Shown here: piece after piece, positions 16,278-26,300 of the stretch
How the letters are laid out: each line of letters starts with the position of its first letter
Position numbering within the stretch: position 1 is the first letter of the stretch
From: Syngnathus acus
Taxonomy: Eukaryota; Chordata; Actinopteri; Syngnathiformes; Syngnathidae
Direction of reading: 5' to 3'
Assembly (NCBI RefSeq): GCF_901709675.1
Contig: NC_051103.1
Coordinates: forward strand, 5,999,501-6,063,500
Length of the DNA: 64,000 bases
Position numbers and translations under genes: made by a program
The notes under the pieces: generated by a model
Told to the model about the DNA's origin: nothing
Seen by the model: the letters and a program-made list of their open reading frames with translations, nothing else
The model's database searches: none

Positions 16278-18564
16278 TTAGTCGCGTTGTCGTATATCGC
16301 AGTCCGAATGTATCCCCAACCAGACACCTGGTATCATTTTATCATAAAAAGGACTCTTAATCTGCTTCAGGAGAGTCACCTCCTGCCCCACCTCCTGCAC
16401 GGCGTAGAAATTGAGGATACCGGCGGGGTGGTCGATGTACACGCCTAATACGGAAGACTTGGGAACGTCTCGGATTTCCGATATGTGACCGTCGTGCCAG
16501 GCGTGATAACTGGAGCCGCTCCAGCCCAGACACCAGGAGTCTTCGTTGTCCCCGAGGCCACAGGAGCCGTCTCTGTTCCTCCTGCCGGCACGTTCGCTGG
16601 CTATTCCGACCACAACCCAGCCGGAACACAGCACCTCGTAGTAGGCCCGTACGCCCTGGATGGCCTCTTTGCAAAGCACCTTTTGGAACGGAGTTGACAG
16701 AAAATTCAAAGTCTGCTGCCTGTGTTTTAGAATCATGTCAAAACTCATCCGCTTTGTGGCACTGGAATCCACAAGGTGGTGATATTTCAGCTCTTTTGGC
16801 CATTTGGGCCAAGTACCTGGGGCATGTACTCAAATCTCTCCGGTCCTTCCAAGACGGGACAAGTGACGTCATCGGTTATGCGAGACACCTTAGCCCCCCC
16901 CTGCGATACCCACAGCACCTTGTTGGCCGTCCGCGCATCGAAGGAAAGGTTTATCCAGTCTGACAGGTACAGAAAGATACTTCTTTTTTGTCAGGTAATA
17001 AACACTTTTGATTATTTGAAGAACAAAAAAAATTGTTGTCCCTACGTTTGATTAGATCCGCTCTGCTCTTTGGCTCAGGCATATCGGGGTCATAGGCTGG
17101 GTTCTTTTCTGAGAAGGGATGTTACAGATTTGGTGAATATCATTATATTTCAATAATTTGTCTTTTTTTTTTTTGGTTAGTCACTTCACAATGTTAGTTA
17201 GCAAAGCGATGGAAATGTTATTTTGATCACATAAAAGCGACGCGCAAACTGCCCTTCCCGCCACATTTTCTTCCACCGATATTTCAATAACGGCGGCGTG
17301 GTTGTCATGGCAACGGCAGCGTACCAGCCAAAGGGTTGCCAGGCACCACCGGGCTATTTGAAGATACAACTTTGCCTCAGAGTTGCTTTAAGGTCAATGG
17401 ACTTGGCTCAAACAGTCTTCTGGTTTAACATCTTAACAGATGGCGGGAAGGCGAGCCAATGTATGCTTGCAAAACGCCATCTGTCTCTGTCACAACACAA
17501 CAACATTATACTGAATTTTGACGGCTGCCGGCAATTATCTTACGCCGTTGTTGAAGTATTTTTTTGATGGATGGTAAAATGTAAATGGTAGCAATCGGAA
17601 TGATTTTGATCTATGGATCAAAACAAATGAACGATTGCAAACTATTCCAAGGACTGCAAGTGTTAATCCCGTAATTAAATATCAAAAGGGATCATATTAT
17701 GCTTGATCACATTGATGATAAGATTTATACAATGTTACGTAAGGAGTTGGCTGCTAATAATATTTGCAGGCCGTGTTTTTCAAGTTCAGGATGGAGATCA
17801 AGTGGGGACAATTAATCCTGACTGAATTAAGATGTCAACATTGAAAATTTATTTACCAGCTCCAGCCACGCCACGTCGCGACGTTCACACCAGCTCAGAG
17901 CTGTGATTCCGGGAAAAATAAATACAACTCGTAATGATGATGACGAATAACCGTCTCATTATCTTTGAATTTATCGCTTCCCCGAAAGCTGATATTTATC
18001 TGTCAAGACACCTGTTTGCTGTCAAAGTGATGGCAATAACTTGAAGTTGTCCTCGCATGAACCGCACACGGCGAGCGCCTCCTTGGGTGACTACAAAACT
18101 ATTCGACGTCATCTATTTCGCAACGGAAACATTTTGCCACCGTTCAGATGAACATGTGTTAGTTCATGGTATATTAACGTATAACTGAGAGTCACTTTCA
18201 ATATATTTACAAGTTTAAGCTATTATACCCGTGGATGCCGTTTCACGCCACACAAATGATCATTCATTAAAACGCATTGAAAATCTTGAAACGCGTCCCT
18301 TGAAAAAAATGACCACATAATATTATAACAGCCAATAGCAATAATAGCCAAACCTTAATGTTATGTTGTGTATTTTTCTTCTTTTGTTGCGAAATCCTTC
18401 CAGCGTACGCCAGTCAGGGAAAGCGTTAGGGCGTGGTGACAATGACAAGCATGACATCAGCCAGTGAAAAACAAGCCTGAATCAAGCTGTGCTAAAAGAC
18501 AAAAATCCGGCTCACCATTGTCTGACCTCCAGGTGTCTGACATGATTGTGTCAGTGGTAGGCAT
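16278..18564 (-). CDS. PRY/SPRY (B30.2)-only protein, copy A
   Basis: Four exons on the minus strand: 18564-18516, 17108-17046, 16959-16817 and 16679-16278, with matching phases and 218 residues. An N-terminal cassette of 16 residues leads into AYDPDMPEP, then a PRY-like segment ([34 protein letters not shown]) and a full SPRY half (VLCKEAIQGVRAYYEV, GWVVVGIASERAGRRNRDG, SSVLGVYIDHPAGILNFY). B30.2 domains are protein-binding modules best known from TRIM ligases and fish SPRY proteins. No RING, B-box, coiled coil, signal peptide or membrane segment is present, so a stand-alone binding or decoy role is only inferred. The copy at 20265-21265 has the same intron positions and phases, with exon lengths 49/52, 63/63, 143/143 and 402/408 bp. 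A TATA box lies 40 bp upstream of the ATG. I do not recognise an established gene name. Confidence 0.85.
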
Positions 18565-18600
18565 CCTGAGAGTGGCTTTGCTCTACGCTGAGTGACAGCT

Positions 18601-18608
18601 CTTATATA
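18601..18608 (-). promoter_or_regulatory. TATA box of SPRY copy A
   Basis: The minus-strand sequence TATATAAG lies about 40 bp upstream of the ATG at 18564. That spacing implies a very short 5' UTR with initiation near 18575. The same arrangement is seen at the paralogue on the other strand. Confidence 0.7.
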
Positions 18609-20193
18609 CCTTGAACGCGCCACAGAGGCGACCCGCTCACGCGCGGCGCTGCCGGCTTATAATGTGAGATCAGAATTGGCAATAATACCCAGGCGCGTAA
18701 CCGGATCGGGGTTTTAACGTGGTTTTCTTAAAACGGAAACACCGACGCTTGGATGCGAGGACATCCCGTTGGGCCGGGCTAAAATACCCTGACATTTTCC
18801 AGCATCACCGACCTTTAAAACGTGGCACTAAGTCAGCACTGATGCAAGGAGGAGGAGGGGGGGGGATGACTTTGGCATGCGTGATAGCGCCCAAGTACAA
18901 CAACAAAACAAAAAACACAACCAAATGTTTGCTCACGTGTGTTGCGGGCGTGCTGGAGCCTATCATTATAATATGTTAAATTAATCCAACTCAAATTTTT
19001 TAAAAAATGGTGGTGGAGGGAATTTTTTTAAGGCTCAGCGCCTATCCCTCGCATATAGCCAGAGTTTTACTCCACAGTACATTTGGCAAGTGCATGTACA
19101 GTACAGTGGGGTAAATATACATAACCTAAATACTGACATGGTTGCAGGTCACACAGTATAGATGCGTCAGCCATTTACGGCCCTATCGCTTTCATGTTGC
19201 GCAGGAGTCGCGTTAGCCAAGAAACACGCGAGCGGTCGAAAACGCTCCTCTTTAAGTTGCGTTGGCCGACCCTTTACAACTTTGGCCCGTTGGCAGTCAA
19301 GGCGAGCCCGCCCCGCTCTGGATGCTCACACGAGAGCAGCATGCGAAGCATGACATATAAATCTGGGCCAGCTCACTGGAATGTTTTGACAGCGGCAAAG
19401 CATGCGTGCGTCTATGTGGCTTTATTCCTTTTATAGGCCGATCAAAAAAAAAAAAACACACGCGCTTTTCAAAGCTCCGCTGACAGATGACGTGATCCGG
19501 GATCAAATGCTTTGACCTTCGTTCTTGCTGCTCGGGACAGTGAAGGTCAGGATTTGGGAAGCGGTAATATCCCATAGAATCAATGCCATTCAATGAGACC
19601 AGAGGCGTAGCCAGGAATTTTTCCAGTAGGGGCGCACGCCCACAGGAAAAAAAATCGAACATCACCCACGCCGTTCGCTGATCGCTAAAACAACATCCGG
19701 GTCCGGGAGGCAAACGGTGAATGGATAACATCGCGCACATAGAATAGCGCAAGCACATTCGCGCAAGACCAAAAGAAAAAAACGGCATGAAAATGAAGAA
19801 TCGAAAAAGCTTGATTTTTTTTCAACCGGGGCGCAGGGAGTCCTAACCGGGGCACCGCCCCGGCTCGCCCCGGCTTGGCTACGCCTCTGAATGAGACATT
19901 AGGTAAATAATCAAATCTGTTTGCATTTCTATTCAAATCATCTGTCCCGTCCATTTTCTAGCAGCAGTACAATTCTTTTTCTGTGAACGCGAAATGATAT
20001 AAAGAGTGTCACTAAATATATTTCGACAATCAACCAAAATACATTTTGTGGAAACGTCACTATTACGCCCTCTAGGGGTCACGTATAGTATAAGACTGTG
20101 ATTTCAAACTAATGTCCTGCAGTAAAGTCAAGAGGGTACTCACCGGCGTTAACGTGATGATCCTACCAAAAGGAGGGTGTGTTGTCCGCCGTG
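18609..20193. other. Head-to-head intergenic region between the SPRY paralogues
   Basis: About 1.6 kb separates the two divergent TATA boxes. It holds a 290-bp hAT MITE and otherwise AT-rich sequence with short G and A runs. No coding exon is supported. Shared regulatory sequence for the pair could lie here, but no specific site is claimed. Confidence 0.6.
19600..19889. mobile_element. Non-autonomous hAT element (MITE), 290 bp
   Basis: The element starts CAGAGGCGTAGCCA and ends with its exact inverse, TGGCTACGCCTCTG, giving 14-bp terminal inverted repeats. It is flanked by the 8-bp direct repeat AATGAGAC at 19592-19599 and 19890-19897. An 8-bp target duplication with CAG...CTG ends is diagnostic of the hAT superfamily. 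The interior has no transposase frame, so it would have been moved by an autonomous relative. The undamaged target duplication suggests a fairly recent insertion. Confidence 0.92.
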
Positions 20194-20200
20194 TATATAA
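20194..20200 (+). promoter_or_regulatory. TATA box of SPRY copy B
   Basis: TATATAA lies about 70 bp upstream of the ATG at 20265. Expected initiation is near 20225, leaving a 5' UTR of about 40 bp. It mirrors the TATA box of the minus-strand copy. Confidence 0.7.
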
Positions 20201-20264
20201 GATGGTACATTGGGCGATCCAGGCAGAGCGCCGCTGACAGACGTGAGGGTCGTTATCCAACAAG

Positions 20265-21265
20265 ATGCCAACCAGCACGCCCAGTACGAGAATCCTGCAC
20301 GCAGCCTGCAGACCTGGTAAAGGGAGCACATTCGGTGTCATTCATAATGCCGCTGGGATAATCAAATGTACTATGTGTGTTTTTAATTGAGAAAATAGGG
20401 AAGGGGTCAAAAAATGTGGCTGCTCTTCAAGGTGAGTTGCAAACAAAATACAATTGATGGATTTCCTCTTATTCTTATCATCACCATCATGTTTTTATTT
20501 TTCAGATAAAATTCCTGACTATGACCCAAACGTCCCAGAACCAACATGCCGAGCCGAGCTCCTTAAATGTAAGGATGGAAGACTGGCTTTTAAAACTGTC
20601 CTTTTAATTTGGGATGTTTCTTCTCACATTTGACAGTCTGGATCAAACTTTCGCTGGATGATAAAACAGCCAATAAGATGCTGTGGATAACAGACGGCGG
20701 CTCCAAAGTGTTCCGAATGACTGATGATGTCACTTGTCCGGTACTGGACAGGCCGGAGCGATATGAATATACACCGCAGGTTGGTTTGAACTATTTGACA
20801 AGATAACAAAACATTTCTTCTATAATTTCAAATTCATTGTTTTGCATTTTTTTTAAGGTTCTTTGCAAAGAAGGAATCTTGGGCTTCCGAGCTTACTGGG
20901 AGATCAAGTATTCCGGTTGGGTGGTGGCCGGGGTCACCTACGAAGGTGCCGGGCGGAGGGGACGGGACGGACCCTGCGGTCTGGGCGAGAATGAACAGTC
21001 CTGGGGGCTGGGCTGGGGGGGATCCCACTACCAGGTGTGGTTCGACGGCATCGACAACCAAATCTGGGACGTCCCCCAGTACAGCACCATCGGCGTGTAC
21101 CTGGACCAGCCGGCGGGGGCGGTCAACTTTTACGCCGTTGAGGAGGCCGAGGGCAAGCGGGAGGTGAGACTCCTACAGCGGTTTAAAAGCTCCTTCAAGG
21201 GGAGGATGATGCCTGGGTTCTGGGTTGGACAAAAGTCCTCATGCACTCTCACTTTGAAGGAATGA
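20265..21265 (+). CDS. PRY/SPRY (B30.2)-only protein, copy B
   Basis: Four exons, 20265-20316, 20506-20568, 20637-20779 and 20858-21265, join in phase 1, 1, 0 to give 221 residues. The start MPTSTPST is followed from residue 18 by [13 protein letters not shown], a PRY-like stretch ([33 protein letters not shown]) and a SPRY half from residue 87 ([52 protein letters not shown]), ending CTLTLKE. The layout PER-x-(E/F)-Y then VLC(K/R)E is typical of fish TRIM- and stonustoxin-type B30.2 domains. No RING, B-box or membrane segment is encoded. This copy lies head-to-head with the paralogue on the minus strand; the first-exon cassettes share only MPT. A TATA box lies upstream and AATAAA downstream. 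Function is unknown; protein binding is inferred from the fold. Confidence 0.88.
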
Positions 21266-21548
21266 CCTTCGACCTTGTATGTGGCCATTTGCATTCACCA
21301 AGAAGCTGCTGTTTGTGTAAGCACATTTAATATATATTTAAATATCTTTTTATATATTTTTCCAGCATTTCAAGATGAATGCATATCTAATGAATTCAAA
21401 TAGATTCCAGATTAGTGTCGGTTGTATTTACATATTCCTATTGATCAATAAGCTATTTGTGTAAAACATTTGTTGTGGTTTAGATTATTTTTTTTTTTGT
21501 AGTAATGTGTGATGTCAGTGTGTCTTTACATTATTTGTGTTGTACGCC

Positions 21549-21554
21549 AATAAA
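21549..21554 (+). terminator. Poly(A) signal of SPRY copy B
   Basis: AATAAA lies 284 bp after the stop codon in an AT-rich 3' UTR and is followed by T/G-rich sequence. It is the first canonical signal downstream of the gene. Confidence 0.65.
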
Positions 21555-21569
21555 ACAAATTATTCTGCA

Positions 21570-22411
21570 TGATCATATCAATATCTACTGTAATGATGAC
21601 TAAGTATGGCGATTTGGTTTACGTCGTCAACCCTGGAACGTATCTCCATCGTAAACCGAGGACCCCATGAAAGTCATGTAACAAATATACCCAACCACAA
21701 GAGGGCAGCATCGTGTCAGATAATAAATTATGGAGCTTTCTCTTTTTAAGTTACCCGTCTGCAGGACCAAAAAACCTGCTGAAATAATTACACAAATATT
21801 GAAATTAAGTAAATAAATACATTTTTTAACAATCAAACAAATATAGAAATAATTATAAATATGCTATTTATTATTTCTGTACAAGATATTTGAATTTGTG
21901 GAAGTTTTGGGCTTTCATGAATTATAAAAATGCAGATAATGAAGTAAGTTAGGGAATGGAAAATTATGATTAATATCACATTAATATATTAAATTCCCTC
22001 AACCTTATTTGAATATGGCTCAATGCCAAAACAAGGCTAAGACTGCCAACACTGTGGCAATCCAAGCTGTGAAAACAAGGTCAAAAATATAGACTAGATT
22101 ATTGTCACTGCGGGCAAAACAAAATGCTGCACTTGGCTACAAATTATCTTCGTCTGCCTCTTACATTTGCTATCTGTAAAAGTCCACGGATATTTATATC
22201 CGTCCTCCAATTCAACATCCTTATCAGATGATGGCGCGGTTTTGTAAGCAGGCCGTAAAGCGCGGCAATTTATTGCGGCGTGTCAATAAGGCCCCTCAAC
22301 GCCTTGCTTGGGCGAATCTCCTCATGGAAAATAGTAAAATCCTGCGAGGGCGATAACTTGTATCTTTACCGTTGACTATGGAACAATAAAATGCCGGCTC
22401 CGGGATATACT
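21570..22411. other. Intergenic, no gene seen
   Basis: AT-rich sequence between the SPRY copy B transcript end and the hAT element upstream of mybpc2. No open frame with plausible splice signals or recognisable family was found. Confidence 0.6.
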
Positions 22412-22419
22412 GTACATAC

Positions 22420-22967
22420 TAGGGGTGTAACGATTCATCGATACACATCGATTCATCGATATAATGCTCTACGATTTGTTGGCATCGATGCTAAACGTAA
22501 ACATCGATCTATATCGCCCGTTTTTGACCTCGGACATTAGACGCGACTTTATTTGGAAATCCAGTTCATTGTTGCTTGCTTCCTCTTTCCGGGAGCAGTG
22601 CGCGGCGTGTTGTGTTGTGAGCAGAGCAGGCACGTGAAAGGGGAGCCGACAACTACGCGGCTCCTGGGCTGGTGCTATGGCTAGTGTCTGTCCAAGAAGA
22701 CGAGGAAAATCGCTCCCCTTTGGGCTTCAAGTCATTCGTTTGGAAGCACTTTGTAATTTCCTAAATAAAGAGTTTGCAGTACCTTGTTGATTTTGCGTAT
22801 GAATTGTTATAAATCAGGATATTGTTCTATATCGATCGTAGAGCACTATATCGTGAGGTATCGTGAATGAATCACAGCAGGCTTTAAGATATCGGCAAAT
22901 ATCGTATCGTGGTTCTTTGTATCGATATATCATCGTATCGTTACAAAACCCGCGATTTACACCCCTA
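22420..22967. mobile_element. Deleted hAT transposon with a BED-finger remnant, 548 bp
   Basis: The ends are TAGGGGTGTAA and its inverse TTACACCCCTA, flanked by the exact 8-bp duplication GTACATAC at 22412-22419 and 22968-22975, which defines a hAT insertion. Subterminal DNA is packed with ATCGAT/ATCG motifs in both orientations, possible transposase-binding repeats. The middle, near 22690-22765, keeps a short frame reading RSPLGFKSFVWKHF, resembling the start of a BED zinc finger from ZBED-type hAT transposases. It is therefore an internally deleted, non-autonomous derivative. Confidence 0.88.
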
Positions 22968-23057
22968 GTACATACTTAAATTTCGGATATCAAACACAAA
23001 GCTGCACCGCTCCCACCTCCCAACATTTCTGACCTCTGACCCTTCCCAGAGATAGAC

Positions 23058-23309
23058 CACCTGTTTGTGTCAAAATGGACTGGAGTACAATTAAGTCCAG
23101 AACTTTTGGTTTGAACCTCCGAACCGATTTGAGGACTTTACTGAAGCCCCCCTCCCCTCCTTTTTTGAGCGCACCTTTCCTACGCTCTGTCTTGAAAGTG
23201 CTTTAGGGTGCCGCCCGCCTCCTTGCTTCTCACTTACAGCGTGGGGGTGTGGGTGACTCGAGTGCCACGAGAGCTTTGAATAACAACGCGAGGGGAGACA
23301 AATAAAAAG
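23058..23309 (+). promoter_or_regulatory. Putative mybpc2 core promoter region
   Basis: An E-box CACCTG occurs at about 23058-23063 and a TATA-like ATAAAAAG at 23302-23309, about 60 bp upstream of the ATG at 23371. E-boxes bound by MyoD-family factors are usual in skeletal muscle promoters; their use here is inferred. The hAT insertion ends only about 90 bp upstream of the E-box. Confidence 0.4.
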
Positions 23310-23370
23310 GAATAAGCTAGCCGCCCGCCACCAGTCTTCCGGCAGCAAAGAGAAGACACGGGAATAAACC

Positions 23371-26300
23371 ATGCCTTCTAAGACGGTCCCTGCAGGTACG
23401 CCCATGTGCAAAAATATTTGCTTCCATTTTGGCTGTTTGAGATGCGTTTTGGAAAGTTGTTAACTTCAAATATTGCTGTGAGATTTTTCGGGGGGGGAAG
23501 TCAGCACAATCATTACATTAACTTCCAAAAGGACGTTTAAGTGGCTTGGTAGCAAAAATGTAGGCTGCCATAGAATGAATTAGGCTTCCCAAAACTTGGG
23601 CTCGGGTCCCAAAACGGGTCGATTTTTATTGCCGATTATCGGAATAAATTTCTGTGAGGGATTTTATGGATCAGCAAATCCAAACGCGAGTTACTCATGA
23701 ATGATGTTTAGTGGTAGTGAAGTCATGTCTGTTGGGTCGCTGAGCGTTGATTCATATTTATGTTATGGGAATATGTGATGGATTTTCGTTTGCGGGTGCA
23801 TCGAATCAAATCGTTCCACTTTAAACTATATTGAGCGCAGTATAAAATGGTCTTTTACTGGAGATCTTGCAGACTAATGACTGCAACGGTACTAATCATA
23901 CATATTTATTTAGCTTTGCAGTATGCAAAGTTAACGATCTGACTCTGATACCAGCCATGTTTAATTCTTCTGATTTGACATCACTGGTGTCACTTCATGC
24001 CATTTACTAAAGATGATGGCGATAACGACTGGGTGTGAATCCAAGCGGAAATTGGATTTAATTTTTTGGGGACAAATTTTGGATATTATAGTTAAGTGTG
24101 TAATGAAAGATTTTCTGTTATCTGCGTTTTGACCCAAAGAGGCTCTAAATCATCCAATATGAGAAATTGTCATGTGGGATGATTCTAGTTTTACAGGCCA
24201 AGGTTGTGTTAACACTGTTGAGCCTCCCCCCCTCCCTCCCTCCCTTCCCCACTTCCACATCTAATCCCTCCACATCCTCTCTGCTATGATTGGGAACATA
24301 ATGGACTTTGCACATTATTTCCCACTGGACTTTTCTGTCATCTTGATACTTTTTTTTTCTTTAATAATTAGCCCCGAAATATAACTATATGCCTACTAAT
24401 CATATACAGCCAAGTGCGTTTGAATTTAGTTGACCGGACATCTGCGCCACCCAGCCAGGTTCAACTGCCAAGGTCTCAAAGGATCATCGGCGAATGTTTG
24501 ATTTTGAACATATGCACCAAATGTGATATTGAAGCAAACGATTAGTTCTCAAGATTAGTATGAGAATGGTATCACGTTTCACTTTTTTTTAAAATGCCCC
24601 ATCACGCTTCCTTCCTTTTGCAGCCAGCTCCGACCCTCGAGGCGCAGCCAAAAATAATCCTCAGTAACCCGTGACCTTTTCGCCCCCCCCCTTCCCTCGC
24701 CATCCTCTTAAGTTGATAGAGTTTCACACACGCCAGCGTGTTAGCTAGTGTAACACTTGCACGCTCACGGCTGAGATAAATCAGGATGTAAAATATCATT
24801 CTCGACTCGGAAGGTTCCCATCATGCTCGACGCGCCTCGGATTTAGCTCTCTTTAAATAATTATGTCGCTCTGGGATCATAAATGCATACATATGAAATG
24901 TCATCAAAGCACACCAAATTACTGTTACACTTAAGCGAGCAGAACATATATGAGAAGTGGTCCACTAAACCCAGCGTTGGATGCAAATCTATATTTAGAT
25001 GATTAAGAAGATCATTTTAAGTGAAATTCATTTTCTCACATTAAGCCCCACAATGTCAAATTGCATTAGCGCCTTCATTTGTTTAGTCCACAAAGCGTCG
25101 CCCGCAGCTGAGCCTTAAATTGGCCGTACTTCAAAACGAGGCATAAATAGAAAGGCAATTAACTCCTATTTAATAATTTCCGTCAACTACCAGCAGGTCC
25201 CATTACACTCAACGCACTGCGATACGCTGCGAGTAAAGTCAGTTCATCAAATGAGGACAAAAGATTAAAATAATTTTAGTTTTAATAATAATGATGATTT
25301 TAATTCAGAGCATTATGTTTAGTTTAAAAAATGAATAATATTGAAGATTTTAATCTCCATGTTAGGGTTGTCTGGTCTGTAAAAAACAAAACATCTAAAT
25401 GACTAGCAAACATGAGATTCAATCGGCTAAATGTTTGTGTATTAGCATCACATGCTAGTTTCCCGACTGGCCCAACATTGTTGCCGTGGCAACAACATAG
25501 ACGCTTGCTTGTTTGTCAGATAGCAAAGGCATTTTCAAAAATAGGCTTCAAACCCAAATTTTACTAAACATAAGATGTGTATTCAAAACAACAACAACAA
25601 AGTTTTCGCTTCATGCTAATAGATTGGAAAAGATTGGCTAGTATTACTGCGGCTTACTTCTTACTTCATCTCAATGCTATGAAGAACACACCGGAAAGAT
25701 AACATATCTATTTTTTTGTTGTTAATTCTGACATGAATGCAACAGAATCAGGGCATTCCTCCAAAGGAGAACATTCCGTACATCGGCGTGACGAGCAGCT
25801 GCACATCTTTGCGACCGCAATGGCGTAAATTTATGCCAGAGCGAGGTCAAATTTGTGCGGCTATTTAAGGAACGGTCCCAAAAAAAACACGCACGGCTTG
25901 TCTTTTGGGAAGTCATGAGACACCGGCGCTGACCTTTACAGGCTGCCGCACTGACCCCTCAGAGGGGAGTTTGGTATTTGATGCGTTTCCATTTCCAGCT
26001 AACTTGAGCCTCGCCTGTCGCGCCTGTCATGGAACTCCAGTTCACGATGAGCCGTTGTTTAAATTCGTGTCACAGGTTAAGACGTTATAAAAGGTGAATA
26101 TTTTATAGAATGTCCGCTGGATTTATGAGCGTACGTCGTCAGTGTCACGCAGAATGTTATTTAAGACAAGATAGGAACATCTGTCACCTTGTGAAAGCGA
26201 CGGATCCTATTTAGGACCGTATTGGTTCTTCCACGGTGGACGGAATGTAATCAGATCTGTGTTAGCATAACCAATTACAAGCCAGTTGGATAATATTTGA

